From Rhodoferax koreense (GTDB lineage: Bacteria > Pseudomonadota > Gammaproteobacteria > Burkholderiales > Burkholderiaceae_C): a stretch of 64,000 bases of DNA. The position numbers and the translations under genes are program-made. Below are positions 34,921-43,654 of this stretch, one piece after another. The notes under the pieces were generated by a model. That model made no database searches. It was not told the origin of the DNA and was given only the letters and a program-made list of their open reading frames with translations. The stretch spans positions 682,001 through 746,000 of the forward strand of contig NZ_CP019236.1 in the NCBI RefSeq assembly GCF_001955695.1. The letters are read 5' to 3'. Numbering within the stretch: position 1 is the first letter of the stretch; each line of letters opens with the position of its first letter.

Positions 34921-35544
34921 TCAACTCGCGCTGCGCTCTCGCGCTGATGCGCGGGTTTTCGCAGACGGGCTCCCAGGCAGGTCCACCGACGCGAGGATCG
35001 AATCGCGGCACACCGTCAGGATCTCGTCGGCCAGCGGCGAATCGTCCGGGCAGGCGCGCGACAGGACGATAGCGCCCACCACGTGGGTCAGGATGCCGAG
35101 CGACCGGGCTCGCGCCTGTTCCGGATCTGCACCATCCAATGCAGTGCCCGCGCGGCTCAGCTCAGCCAGCAGGCTCTCGATGCCAGCCACGAACGTCGAC
35201 CGGACCGCTTCGGGCTGACGGGCGGCGTCCCCGCCCAGCGCAGCCATCGTGCAACCGCTGGCGCGGGCGTCGCGATGCTCGCGCGAGACGTAGGCGCGCA
35301 CGAAATCCGGGGTGTCCACTCCCGCGGTCAGCGCCGCTGTCTGCGCGATGCCGCACGCTGCGGATTCCGCCATCAGATCGGCCTTGGAGCCGAAGTGCTT
35401 GTAGAAGCCGCCGTGGGTGAAGCCCGCAGCGGCCATCAGGTCGGCAACGCCCACGCCGTCGTAGCCACGCTCGCGGAAGAGCGCCGACGCTGTTTCGACG
35501 ATGTGCGCCCGGTTCGCCTGCGCTTGTGCCTTGGTGACCTTCAT
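34921..35544 (-). CDS. TetR/AcrR-family transcriptional regulator
   Basis: A 207-residue repressor. The helix-turn-helix is RAHIVETASALFRERGYDGV then GVADLMAAAGFTHGGFYKHF, followed by a helical ligand domain with a CTMAALGGDAARQPEAVR segment shared with NemR-like and related TetR proteins. ATG 35544 (MKVTKAQAQ) fits the family length better than 35586. It is divergent from an alpha/beta hydrolase, Old Yellow Enzyme and SDR set, with palindromes in between. A related TetR lies at 42100-42687. It probably senses an electrophile or quinone-like compound. Confidence 0.88.
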   Translation of the reverse strand: MKVTKAQAQANRAHIVETASALFRERGYDGVGVADLMAAAGFTHGGFYKHFGSKADLMAESAACGIAQTAALTAGVDTPDFVRAYVSREHRDARASGCTMAALGGDAARQPEAVRSTFVAGIESLLAELSRAGTALDGADPEQARARSLGILTHVVGAIVLSRACPDDSPLADEILTVCRDSILASVDLPGSPSAKTRASARERSAS

Positions 35545-35593
35545 ATCGGAGTTGAGTTGATTTTTCGCTGTGCGAGGAGGCCTCACTATACAT

Positions 35594-35640
35594 TGATGTC
35601 GTTCATCATCAAACCTCTTGACAAGTTAGATTATGATCAT
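35594..35640. promoter_or_regulatory. Operator-like palindromes between tetR and the hydrolase gene
   Basis: TGATG-TCGTT-CATCA (35594-35608) and the 8-base palindrome ATGATCAT (35633-35640) lie in the 132-base divergent promoter region. ATGATCAT recurs at 42088-42095 next to the second TetR gene, and a similar TGATG/CATCA palindrome lies at 42727-42740. They are candidate TetR operators. Confidence 0.5.
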
Positions 35641-35676
35641 CATCATTGGTGTCTCTCACTTGAAAGGACCCTGATC

Positions 35677-36522
35677 ATGAGCAACACGCACCTGACCGCA
35701 CCCACCCAGTTCGTCGAGGTCGATGGCGACAAGTTCGCCTACCGCCGCTGGGGCAACGCCTCGAGTTCGCAGTCGCCGCTGTTCTTCGTGCAGCACTTCC
35801 GCGGTGGCATGGATCACTGGGACCCGCTGCTGACCGATGGTCTCGCCACTGGCCGCGAGGTCATCCTCTTCAACGGCCGTGGCATTGCCTCGTCGAGCGG
35901 CACTCCGCGCAACCGCATCGAGGACATGGCCGACGATATTGCGCTGGTAATCCAGGCGCTGGGTCTGTCGCAGGTGGACCTGCTGGGCTTCTCGCTCGGT
36001 GGCTTCCAGGTGCAGGAGGTGACGCTGCGCCATCCGCAGCTCGTGCGCAAGTTGCTGCTGCTGGGCACCGGGCTGCGCGGCGGCGATCCGAACATGGAGC
36101 CCAAGGTGCTCGAAGTCGCGCCCCGACCGGTGCCCACGGTGGAGGACTTCCTCTACCTGTTCTTCGGACGCTCCGAAGCCGCCAAGCAGGCTGGGCAGGC
36201 CTTCTGGGATCGCCGCCACCAGCGTGTCGACCAGGACCCGCCCAGCTCCGCAGCGGTGGCCCAGGCGCAGGCCGAAGCACATGGCGCCTACCTGCCGCCG
36301 CTGGCTGGCGAGAACCCCTACGCCTACCTGAATGGCATCCAGCAGCCCACGCTGGTGCTCAACGGGGTCAAGGACGTGATGATCCCCACGATCAACTCCT
36401 GGCACCTGGCGCAGAACATCCCCAACGCCCAGCTGCTGGTCTACCCGGACGCCGGCCACGGCGCGCAGTTCCAGTACCCCGAACGCTTCCTCAAGCACGC
36501 CATCCAGTTCCTGGCGGAGTGA
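35677..36522 (+). CDS. Alpha/beta-fold hydrolase
   Basis: A 281-residue cytoplasmic hydrolase. The nucleophile elbow is [11 protein letters not shown], the acid is the aspartate of [10 protein letters not shown] and the histidine is in [17 protein letters not shown]. Oxyanion loop [13 protein letters not shown] replaces the common HG motif. These sequences are typical of the hydrolases that accompany TetR/oxidoreductase sets and are similar in layout to the lipoprotein hydrolase at 38615-39577 (both have NRGIG/NGRGIAS and DAGHG regions). An esterase, lactonase or cofactor-free haloperoxidase activity is possible; no specific substrate is shown. It is first in the plus-strand operon. Confidence 0.85.
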   Translation: MSNTHLTAPTQFVEVDGDKFAYRRWGNASSSQSPLFFVQHFRGGMDHWDPLLTDGLATGREVILFNGRGIASSSGTPRNRIEDMADDIALVIQALGLSQVDLLGFSLGGFQVQEVTLRHPQLVRKLLLLGTGLRGGDPNMEPKVLEVAPRPVPTVEDFLYLFFGRSEAAKQAGQAFWDRRHQRVDQDPPSSAAVAQAQAEAHGAYLPPLAGENPYAYLNGIQQPTLVLNGVKDVMIPTINSWHLAQNIPNAQLLVYPDAGHGAQFQYPERFLKHAIQFLAE

Positions 36523-36624
36523 CGGTGCGCACGAGTAACTGCGCCACCAGCCATTGACTTCACTCGGCGGCCGCATGCCGCGCATCGGCCGCGTGTCCAT
36601 CCATTCAAGAGAACGATTACCAAC

Positions 36625-37713
36625 ATGAGCAAGATAGCGCTCTTCGAGCCGTACAAGCTGGGACCTCTGACCCTCGCCAATCGCATCGTCATGGCGCCGC
36701 TGACCCGCAACCGCGCCGGCGCCGGCCTGGTGCCCAGCGAACTGGCCGCGATCTACTACGCACAGCGCGCTTCGGCCGGCCTGATCATCACCGAGGCCAC
36801 CCAGGTGTCGGCCCAGGCCCAGGGCTATCAGGACACCCCTGGCCTGTACACGCCCGAGCAGATCGCCGGCTGGCGCCAGGTCACGGACGCGGTGCACGCC
36901 CAGGGCGGGCGCATCTTCGTGCAGCTCTGGCATGTGGGCCGCGTGTCGCACGTCGATGTGCAGCCGGGCGGTGCCGCGCCGGTCGCGCCCTCGGCCATCC
37001 GCGCGGCGACCAAGACCTTCGTCAACAACGGCTTTGCTGACGTATCCGAACCCCGCGCCCTCGAATTGAGCGAGCTGTCGGGCATCGTGAACGACTTCCG
37101 CCAGGCCGCTGCCAACGCCATCGCCGCCGGCTTCGACGGCGTGGAGGTCCACGGCGCCAATGGCTACCTGCTGGAGCAGTTCATCAAGGACGGGGCCAAC
37201 CATCGCACCGACGCCTACGGCGGCTCGGTCGAGAACCGCGCCCGCCTGCTGCTGGAGGTCGTCGCCGCGGTGGCGAAGGAGATCGGTGCCGATCGCACCG
37301 GCGTGCGCATCTCCCCCGTATCGCCGGCCAACGGCATCTCCAGCAGCGACCCGCAGCCGCAGTACGGCTACATCGTCGAACAGCTCGGCACGCTGGACAT
37401 CGTCTACCTGCACGTGGTCGAAGGTGCGACGGGCGGCCCGCGCGACGTGGCCCCATTTAACTTCGCCGCGCTGCGCAGCAGCTTCAAGCAGACCTACCTC
37501 GCCAACAACGGCTACGACCTGGAATTCGCTGCCGCTCAGCTCGAATCGGGCAAGGCGGACCTGTTTGCCTTCGGTCGGCCGTTCATCAGCAACCCCGATC
37601 TTGTCGAACGATTGAAGAGCGGCGCGCCGCTGGCACAGCTCAACCCGTCCACGCTCTACGGCGGAGGCGCCGCGGGCTACACCGACTACCCCACGCTGGC
37701 CGGGGCCAGGTAA
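36625..37713 (+). CDS. Old Yellow Enzyme-family alkene reductase (NemA type)
   Basis: A 362-residue FMN oxidoreductase that reduces activated C=C bonds such as those in N-ethylmaleimide, enones and nitro compounds. Motifs are [20 protein letters not shown], the [11 protein letters not shown] strand, [20 protein letters not shown] with the His-x-x-Asn substrate pair, then [20 protein letters not shown], and the phosphate-binding [11 protein letters not shown]. No signal peptide. It lies in a TetR-controlled operon between a hydrolase and a short-chain dehydrogenase, an arrangement like nemRA electrophile-response loci. Confidence 0.92.
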   Translation: MSKIALFEPYKLGPLTLANRIVMAPLTRNRAGAGLVPSELAAIYYAQRASAGLIITEATQVSAQAQGYQDTPGLYTPEQIAGWRQVTDAVHAQGGRIFVQLWHVGRVSHVDVQPGGAAPVAPSAIRAATKTFVNNGFADVSEPRALELSELSGIVNDFRQAAANAIAAGFDGVEVHGANGYLLEQFIKDGANHRTDAYGGSVENRARLLLEVVAAVAKEIGADRTGVRISPVSPANGISSSDPQPQYGYIVEQLGTLDIVYLHVVEGATGGPRDVAPFNFAALRSSFKQTYLANNGYDLEFAAAQLESGKADLFAFGRPFISNPDLVERLKSGAPLAQLNPSTLYGGGAAGYTDYPTLAGAR

Positions 37714-37775
37714 GCAAACAGGCGCCGGGCCCAACGCTGCGGCCCGGTGCCCTCTGATCTGCGGAGAACGTCCAT

Positions 37776-38564
37776 ATGACCACCCAATCCACCGCCCTCA
37801 TTACCGGCGCTTCGACCGGCATCGGCGCCACCTACGCCGAGCGCTTCGCGCAGCGAGGGCACGACCTCGTGCTGGTCGCGCGCGACAAGGCACGCCTGGA
37901 CGCGCTTGCGCAGCGCCTGCGCGACGAACGCCAGGTTGCAGTGGACGTGCTGCAGGCCGACCTGACGAATCAGGCCGACCTGGCTACCGTCGAAGCCCGC
38001 CTGCGTGACGACGCCCGTATCGACATCCTGATCAACAACGCCGGCATGGCCCAGTCGGGCGGCTTCGAGCAGCAGACGGCAGAGAGCATCGACCGTCTGA
38101 TCGCGCTCAACATCACGTCGCTCACGCGGCTCGCGGCAGCAGCCGCGCCGCGCTTTGCGCAGGCAGGCGCTGGCTCGATCGTCAACCTCGGCTCCGTGGT
38201 CGGCTTCGCGCCCGAATTCGGCATGTCGATCTACGGTGCCACCAAGGCGTTCGTGCTGTTCCTGTCGCAGGGGCTGAGCTTGGAACTGGTTCCCAAGGGG
38301 GTCTACGTGCAAGCCGTGTTGCCAGCGGCCACCCGCACCGAAATCTGGGAGCGCGCCGGGATCGACGTCAACACGCTGACCGAGGTAATGGACGTCGACG
38401 AACTGGTCGATGCGGCACTGGTCGGTTTCGACCGCCGCGAACTGATCACGATCCCGCCGCTGCACGTGGCCGAGCGCTGGACTGCGTTGGACGGCGCGCG
38501 TCAGGGACTTTTGGCGGACATCCGGCAGGCGCACGCTGCCGACCGCTATCGACAGCAAGCCTGA
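37776..38564 (+). CDS. Short-chain dehydrogenase/reductase (SDR)
   Basis: A 262-residue classical SDR. The cofactor motif is [13 protein letters not shown] (residues 9-21), the NNAG motif is [10 protein letters not shown], and the active site shows Ser in [12 protein letters not shown] and Tyr-x-x-x-Lys in [10 protein letters not shown]. The arginine after the first beta-alpha unit (LVARDK) suggests NADP(H). Third gene of the TetR-controlled operon. Substrate unknown; carbonyl reduction of a product of the neighbouring alkene reductase is plausible. Confidence 0.9.
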   Translation: MTTQSTALITGASTGIGATYAERFAQRGHDLVLVARDKARLDALAQRLRDERQVAVDVLQADLTNQADLATVEARLRDDARIDILINNAGMAQSGGFEQQTAESIDRLIALNITSLTRLAAAAAPRFAQAGAGSIVNLGSVVGFAPEFGMSIYGATKAFVLFLSQGLSLELVPKGVYVQAVLPAATRTEIWERAGIDVNTLTEVMDVDELVDAALVGFDRRELITIPPLHVAERWTALDGARQGLLADIRQAHAADRYRQQA

Positions 38565-38614
38565 TTGCCCCCTCAGTTCTTCATCACCCCATCACTCTTT
38601 CCACCGGAGACACC

Positions 38615-39577
38615 ATGCTTTACCTGTCCCGAGTCGGCCTGTGCCTGCTCGCTCTCTCTGCCACGCTGCTGTCGGCCTGCGCCACGGCCGACAAGCCGCC
38701 TGTGGCCGCAGCCACATCTGCCAAGGTCGCCACGACGCAGGGCCTCACATGGAACAGCGTGCCAACGCAGGCCCTCTCTGCGGGCGGCGTTGACTTCGCG
38801 TACCGCGAGCTGGGCCAGAAGAACGCCGGCACGCCGGTGATCTTGCTCACCCATCTGGCCGCCGTTCTGGACAACTGGGACCCCCGTGTGGTGGATGGCA
38901 TCGCCGCTAAGCACTACGTGGTCGCGTTCGACAACCGCGGCATCGGCGCCTCCACCGGCTCGCCGGCTAACACCATCGAACAAATGGCGGACGACGCCAT
39001 CACCTTCATCAAGGCCAAAGGCTTCAAGCAGGTGGACCTCTTCGGCTTCTCGATGGGCGGAATGATCGCCCAGGAGATCGTGCTGAAAGAGCCGCAGCTC
39101 GTGCGCAAGCTGATCCTGACGGGCACCGGCCCCGCGGGCGGTCCAGGCATCAGCACCGTGGCGGGCGTGGCGAACTACGACCTGCTGCGCGCGACCTTCA
39201 CCGGCCAAGACCCGAAGCAGTACCTCTTCTTCACCCGCACGCCGAATGGGATCGAGGCCGGCAAGACTTTCCTGAAGCGCCTGCAGGAGCGCACCGTGAA
39301 CCGCGACAAGGACATCGCCGCGGGGGCGTATCTGGCGCAGTTGCAGGCGCTCAGCGCATGGGGGCAGAAGCGGCCTGCTGACCTTTCGGTGATCAAGCAG
39401 CCGGCCCTCGTGGCCAATGGCGACGACGACCGGATGGTGCCGACCAGCAATACCTACGACCTAGCCAAACGCCTGCCCAACAGCGAGCTGATCGTCTACC
39501 CCGATGCAGGTCACGGAGGCATCTTCCAGTACCACGAGGACTTCGTGCCCAAGGCACTGGCCTTCCTGGCCAAGTGA
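38615..39577 (+). CDS. Lipoprotein alpha/beta hydrolase
   Basis: A 320-residue hydrolase with a lipoprotein signal (LCLLALSATLLSACATADK; lipobox LSAC), so it is probably anchored in the outer or inner membrane on the periplasmic side. The nucleophile elbow is FGFSMGGMIAQE, the acid is in NGDDDRMVPTSN and the histidine in YPDAGHGGIFQYHEDF. It is related to the cytoplasmic hydrolase three genes upstream, which suggests duplication and relocation of the enzyme to the envelope. Last gene of the operon; the 376-base IS3-derived repeat starts 38 bases beyond the stop. Confidence 0.88.
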   Translation: MLYLSRVGLCLLALSATLLSACATADKPPVAAATSAKVATTQGLTWNSVPTQALSAGGVDFAYRELGQKNAGTPVILLTHLAAVLDNWDPRVVDGIAAKHYVVAFDNRGIGASTGSPANTIEQMADDAITFIKAKGFKQVDLFGFSMGGMIAQEIVLKEPQLVRKLILTGTGPAGGPGISTVAGVANYDLLRATFTGQDPKQYLFFTRTPNGIEAGKTFLKRLQERTVNRDKDIAAGAYLAQLQALSAWGQKRPADLSVIKQPALVANGDDDRMVPTSNTYDLAKRLPNSELIVYPDAGHGGIFQYHEDFVPKALAFLAK

Positions 39578-39615
39578 TGCGTGACCTGGCTGCTAACGTG
39601 AGGCCTGCATCTCAA

Positions 39616-39991
39616 AGCGGCATTCGCTACGTCACGCCTGCACAGCGCCATGCTGGCCTTGATGCGGTGATCGCACGCGCTCTACACCCAGGCGCGCGAG
39701 CGCCATCCGGCGCACTGGGCGCGCAGCACGCGCAACTGAACACCAGCGGGCGCGGTGACACTGAATCCGGAGCGTGACAGCGTGGTCGCGGCCGACGTGG
39801 ACCGCTTACGTAAACAGCGCTTGGCTGCATGACTCAGGCGACAACTATCTTGACACGGGCAGGAGTCGCGAAGCCTGAGCTTCAAGCACAGGGGGCAACT
39901 GTGGGAGCAGTGGACTGCGCGGGGCCTGGCGGCAACCACCGCGGCCAACCCGCAGCTGCTCTCGCTGATTGCCCAACGCTAGGCGGGTCAC
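39616..39991 (+). repeat. 376-base direct repeat, right copy (IS3 transposase remnant)
   Basis: Nearly identical to 14000-14375 and in the same orientation. It encodes the same C-terminal scrap of an IS3 OrfB (SGIRYVTPAQRHAGLDAVIA) but lacks the upstream DDE part that is still present in the left copy. It begins abruptly at 39616 after the hydrolase gene. Confidence 0.9.
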
Positions 39992-40812
39992 CCGAGAAGT
40001 GGCGCAGGCTTTCGCCCAAAATGGCAACCAAGTCGCCCTTTCCGTCGAATTGCTCGGGATTAGCGGCACCAAATGATGGCCACGCCGTCTCCGGCGCTTT
40101 GGAAACCAAGGCGTGAGTAAGCCGATGGGCACTCGAAAACCCTAAACCCGCTCTCGCCCCCCGCTCTCGCCCGGGTAGAAACGATAGTTCAGCCCGATGC
40201 AAATTCGCCACACCTTCTGAAAGGTGACGGCGACAGCCGTTTGAACTCGAAGCGCACATGACCCGAGGCAAACAGTTCGCGTGCCGAGCTACCCAAGCCG
40301 TGGAAGCGACTGGGTCCGAGGCGGCTCGGAAAGCCTGAACTGTCCTCCTGTGAGAAACGCGAATCTTCGGCTCCCATTGAGGCGCCTGGTCCATACTGCG
40401 CGCCACTCCGAAGCTCGAAAAGTTCCACCTTGTCGCACTTCTCTGCCATTTGTACGACATTGTGATATAATGTCGACAAACGCATAGAATATCCTATATT
40501 CCTTGAAAAGAGTGAGGAGATGCAGGGTCTTGGTGGTGAGCCTTTTGCGCGCTCACCCGCTCCCGGGATCTGACTTTGGCAGCCGGGCGCCTATGTCGGC
40601 TGGCCGCACATGATCATCCTGAAGCTGGCTTGGAGTGCGGATGCCATAAGGAACGACATCGATGACGGCCACAGCCCCTTCCTGAGCACCATCTGAGGCC
40701 CTCTCGCGAGGGCGCCTCGCGAGACGACCAGTCGTCCAGAATGACGTGAGCTTTCTCCTGTGGGTCAGCATCGGTACGGCAGCACAATTTCTAATTCAGC
40801 GCAGACAAAGAT
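39992..40812. other. Gap upstream of gntR, absent from the left repeat copy
   Basis: About 820 bases without a convincing gene. A start-less plus-strand frame around 40580-40697 (PGAYVGWPHMIILKLAWSAD, then HSPFLSTI and stop) may be the tail of a lost gene; not recognised. It contains the palindrome at 40450-40479. This stretch plus the first 492 bases of gntR is precisely what the left copy at 14 kb has lost. Confidence 0.45.
40450..40479. promoter_or_regulatory. Imperfect palindrome overlapping a TATAAT box
   Basis: TTGTACGACATT (40450-40461) and AATGTCGACAA (40469-40479) are inverted repeats apart from one extra A. A TATAAT at 40466-40471 lies within the centre, so a bound protein would block this promoter. 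The TTGTCGACAA arm fits the sites of FCD-type GntR regulators; the gntR start lies 333 bases downstream. Confidence 0.5.
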
Positions 40813-41484
40813 ATGGGTATCTCACCAAGCAACAGCAGCATCACTCATTCGATTTATCAGGTCTTGCGCGCCGATTTGCTTAAAGGTCGGTACGCACCCG
40901 ACGTTAAGTTGAAGATCGCCGATCTTGGTGATGCGCTCTCCGTGAGCTCTGGGGTCATCCGAGAGGCCTTGTCGCGGCTATCCGCGGAGGGGCTAGTTGT
41001 CGCGGAGCCGCAGCGGGGCTTCCGCGTCGCGCCCGTATCTGCTAGCGAGTTCATTGATCTCGCAGGTGCGCGAGTCGAACTGGAAGGGATTTGTCTGCGA
41101 AAGGCGATCGAATTGGGCAATGTAGAGTGGGAGAGCAGAATCATGTCTGCGCTTCACCGCCTTAAGCGTTTGTCGATTCTCGGGCCAGCCGAGGCAGAAG
41201 ATGTACTGGCGGTCACTGACGCGCATTCTGAATTTCATCGCGCGCTTATCGATGCTTGCGGCAGCGACTGGCTACTTCGGGCCCGCGACCTTCTTTTCAC
41301 ACACAGTGAGAGATATCGATGGCTATCGTTGCTGCATGCGAACCGTGAGCGTGATCTCAACAGTGAGCATGAAGAGTTAGCGAAAGCGGTTGTTGAACGG
41401 AGGCCGCAGCTCGCGTGCGAGCTACTAGGCACCCACCTCAATCGAACAGTAGACTATCTGCTCGGTACAGACTTTCTCAGATAG
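40813..41484 (+). CDS. GntR-family regulator, FCD subfamily
   Basis: A 223-residue FadR/VanR-like regulator. The winged helix reads LRADLLKGRYAPDVKLKIAD then LGDALSVSSGVIREALSRLS, with the wing EGLVVAEPQRGFRVAPVSA. The C-terminal FCD domain has metal/ligand-binding histidines in DAHSEFHRALIDACGS, LFTHSERYRWL and LLGTHLNRTVDYLL. FCD regulators usually respond to small carboxylic acids. Its last 180 bases are duplicated at 14376-14556. Neighbours on both sides are debris, so its original target operon may have been moved; the catabolic operon at 5-13.6 kb, which adjoins the duplicated fragment, is a candidate. Confidence 0.88.
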   Translation: MGISPSNSSITHSIYQVLRADLLKGRYAPDVKLKIADLGDALSVSSGVIREALSRLSAEGLVVAEPQRGFRVAPVSASEFIDLAGARVELEGICLRKAIELGNVEWESRIMSALHRLKRLSILGPAEAEDVLAVTDAHSEFHRALIDACGSDWLLRARDLLFTHSERYRWLSLLHANRERDLNSEHEELAKAVVERRPQLACELLGTHLNRTVDYLLGTDFLR

Positions 41485-41639
41485 CGTACCAAGCACCCCG
41501 AAAGTTTGGGTTGCGCGTTTCCGTTGGCCACCCCGATTCGCAGCGGTGCGTGGAAGCGGGCATGCTCGAAGAACGCTTGCGGGCAGATGGAGCGATGGAG
41601 TTCAGAAAAGCAAAGCTGTCTGTGTCCTGCACAACGAGA

Positions 41640-41928
41640 CTTCCACCGAATGCCCAGCCGCGCGGCGACGGTCCAGGGCGTGGTCGCCTGTCGCCGTCAC
41701 GATTCGCAGGCCCGCCGCATGCAGCACAGCCAACGCTGCGGGCGTGCCGGCCTTGACCGGATCAGACAGCCAGCCGGCGCTCGTCAGCGTGCCCGTCTTG
41801 CTCACGATGAGCATGTCGACGCGGCGCAGGTTGTCGATGGCGGCGGCGTCGCGGAACGACGCGCCCTGCGTCGCGCCACGTCCCGTCGCCACCATGATCG
41901 ACATCGACATCGCCAGTCGACATCGCAT
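41640..41928 (-). pseudogene. Heavy-metal P1B-type ATPase scrap
   Basis: The minus strand reads MSIMVATGRGATQGASFRDA, then IDNLRRVDMLIVSKTGTLTS, then DPVKAGTPAALAVLHAAGLR and IVTATGD. These are the segments before the phosphorylation site, the DKTGT loop and the hinge of a copper/silver-type P1B ATPase. The phosphorylated aspartate is changed to serine (SKTGT), and some 150 residues of the nucleotide-binding domain between the last two segments are deleted. No transmembrane helices remain. Clearly non-functional. Confidence 0.72.
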
Positions 41929-41934
41929 TGATGT

Positions 41935-42005
41935 TTCCGGAAATGAAGCACAACTCTCGGGTGAGCCTTTGGTATTCGATCATGTCCTGACGTTAATTCG
42001 GCTTC
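41935..42005 (-). pseudogene. Lrp/AsnC-family C-terminal scrap
   Basis: About 70 bases on the minus strand encode INVR, then after a one-base loss MIEYQRLTRELCFISGNIN. This matches the C-terminal RAM-domain end of Lrp/AsnC proteins; the intact Lrp at 47108-47572 has MSEYEKLTRELFFSAGNIK. It is joined directly to the P-type ATPase scrap. Confidence 0.6.
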
Positions 42006-42099
42006 CGTATTCGCTCGTCTCATTGCGATGCGTTGCCGCCTAACGGCATCGCCAAGAACGTCACAGCGCATGTTTCGCGAATCATGTATGATCATCGTC

Positions 42100-42687
42100 A
42101 TGCGAAAGACGAACCACAACGTCAGAACTGCGGCTAAGGAAGCCTCGCACGAGCGCATCGTTTCCGCAGCTGCGCGGGCGATCCGTCGTAGCGGCTACGA
42201 CGGCACCGGAGTCGCCGACATCATGAAGGAGGCCGGCCTGACCCATGGCGCCTTCTATGCTCATTTCACGTCGCGCGAAGCTATGCTCACCGAAGCAGCG
42301 AGTCGGGCGTGCGCTGAGTCAGCTGCCGTAGCGGCGGAGGTTGTCGCCAGCGTGCCTTCCGAGCAGGCTTTGCCATCCATGCTTCGCGTCTATCTCTCGC
42401 GCGAGCACCTGGAACAAGTTGAAATGGGGTGTCCCCTGGCCGCACTGGGCTCGGAGACGCCTCGCCAGGCACCCGAAGTACGCCGGGTGACCACCCGGCA
42501 CGTCAAGGAAATGATCGATCTTGTCGCCCGTCAGTCGCCTGACTGGGGGCAGCCCGGTGCCCACGAACGGGCACTCGTGACCGTCGCCACTATGGTGGGC
42601 ACATTGCTGCTGGCCCGTGCGGTCGACGAGCCTGCACTGTCGGACAGTCTGTGCGCGGCCGCATTGAAGCATCTACCCCCCACCTGA
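42100..42687 (+). CDS. TetR-family transcriptional regulator
   Basis: A 195-residue TetR protein. The DNA-binding domain is ASHERIVSAAARAIRRSGYD then GTGVADIMKEAGLTHGAFYA HFTSRE-type sequence, and the ligand domain includes MGCPLAALGSETPRQAPEVR, which parallels the TetR at 34921-35544. ATG 42100 is used; ATG 42088 lies within the palindrome ATGATCAT and is less likely. The SDR and quinone-oxidoreductase-like genes follow on the same strand after 86 bases. Its role is probably a repressor of these genes. Confidence 0.87.
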   Translation: MRKTNHNVRTAAKEASHERIVSAAARAIRRSGYDGTGVADIMKEAGLTHGAFYAHFTSREAMLTEAASRACAESAAVAAEVVASVPSEQALPSMLRVYLSREHLEQVEMGCPLAALGSETPRQAPEVRRVTTRHVKEMIDLVARQSPDWGQPGAHERALVTVATMVGTLLLARAVDEPALSDSLCAAALKHLPPT

Positions 42688-42726
42688 GCCAACTGAAACA
42701 TGCAGCCTAGCTGCTCGCCAGAACAT

Positions 42727-42740
42727 ATGATGAACATCAT
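42727..42740. promoter_or_regulatory. Palindrome upstream of the second SDR operon
   Basis: ATGATG-AA-CATCAT lies 33 bases before the SDR start codon and 39 bases after the tetR stop. The half-site matches the TGATG/CATCA palindrome before the hydrolase operon at 35.6 kb, suggesting that related TetR proteins bind both. Confidence 0.55.
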
Positions 42741-42773
42741 TTCAATAGCACAATACGCGGTTCAAGGAGAAAC

Positions 42774-43589
42774 ATGATGAACATGGCAAACAAGGTTGCG
42801 CTCATTACAGGGGCCTCTTCAGGCATCGGTGAAGCGACTGCGCAGCGGCTTGCGAAGGCTGGCTACAAGGTTTACGGCACCAGCAGACGTGGAGATCAGG
42901 CGGGTCGACGATCGTTCGAGATGCTGCCCCTTGATGTGACCAAGAACGAGTCGGTCGAAGCTGCGGTCCAGAAGGTGATGCAGTTGGAAGGCCGCATCGA
43001 CCTTCTCGTCAACAACGCAGGCTTCGGGGTCGCAGCAGCCGGCGCTGAAGAAAGTTCGATCGAGCAGGCTCAGTCGATCTTTGATACCAACTTTTTCGGG
43101 CTGGTGCGGATGACCCGGGCCGTTGTGCCGCATATGCGCAGCCAAAAGGGTGGGCGCATCATCAATATCGGCTCCGTGCTGGGTTTCCTGCCCATGCCTT
43201 ACATGGCGCTGTACTCCGCCACCAAGCATGCGGTCGCGGGCTATTCGGAATCGCTCGACCATGAACTGCGCAAGCAGGGCATTCGCGTCTCGGTGGTCGA
43301 GCCTGCCTACATCAATACGCCTTTCGACGCGAACCTAATTCAACCCGATGCGCCCCTCGACGTGTATCGAGAGATTCGCGAGGGAGTGGCGAAACGCGTC
43401 AAGGAGGCGCTAGTGGGCGCGGACGGGCCCGATGTGGTCGCCGAAATCGTGTTGAAGGCGGCAACGGTGGCGCATCCAAAGATCCACTACACCCCGGGCC
43501 TTGCTAGCCGCATGCGGCTGCTGCGTAGATTTGCGCCCGCCAGGGTGTTAGATGCAGGGGTTCGAAAAGACCTTCGACTCGAAGCTTAG
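42774..43589 (+). CDS. Short-chain dehydrogenase/reductase
   Basis: A 271-residue SDR (270 if the second ATG is used). The cofactor motif is ITGASSGIGEATAQRLAK, NNAG is in LLVNNAGFGVAA, and the catalytic residues are Ser in NIGSVLGFLPMPYM and Tyr-Lys in YSATKHAVAGYSESL. TSRR after the first unit suggests NADP(H). AAGGAG is seven bases upstream. The layout is that of the oxidoreductases often annotated as 17-beta-hydroxysteroid-like, and the natural substrate is unknown. First gene of a TetR-associated set. Confidence 0.9.
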   Translation: MMNMANKVALITGASSGIGEATAQRLAKAGYKVYGTSRRGDQAGRRSFEMLPLDVTKNESVEAAVQKVMQLEGRIDLLVNNAGFGVAAAGAEESSIEQAQSIFDTNFFGLVRMTRAVVPHMRSQKGGRIINIGSVLGFLPMPYMALYSATKHAVAGYSESLDHELRKQGIRVSVVEPAYINTPFDANLIQPDAPLDVYREIREGVAKRVKEALVGADGPDVVAEIVLKAATVAHPKIHYTPGLASRMRLLRRFAPARVLDAGVRKDLRLEA

Positions 43590-43654
43590 GCGGCTATCCG
43601 CGTGACCGTCTTGGACCCTCCGCAAACCTCGGCGCAAAAATACCAAGGAAAGAC

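Noticed and set aside
35656..37734. A 692-codon open frame on the minus strand
   Set aside because: It lies opposite the hydrolase and Old Yellow Enzyme genes, which have complete active sites; its arginine/valine/glycine-rich translation has no family motifs. It is a by-product of high G+C coding DNA.
40511..40573. Possible leader peptide (ATG 40520) behind GAGGAG
   Set aside because: The purine run touches the ATG with no spacing, the frame has 17 codons, and no attenuator hairpin is apparent.
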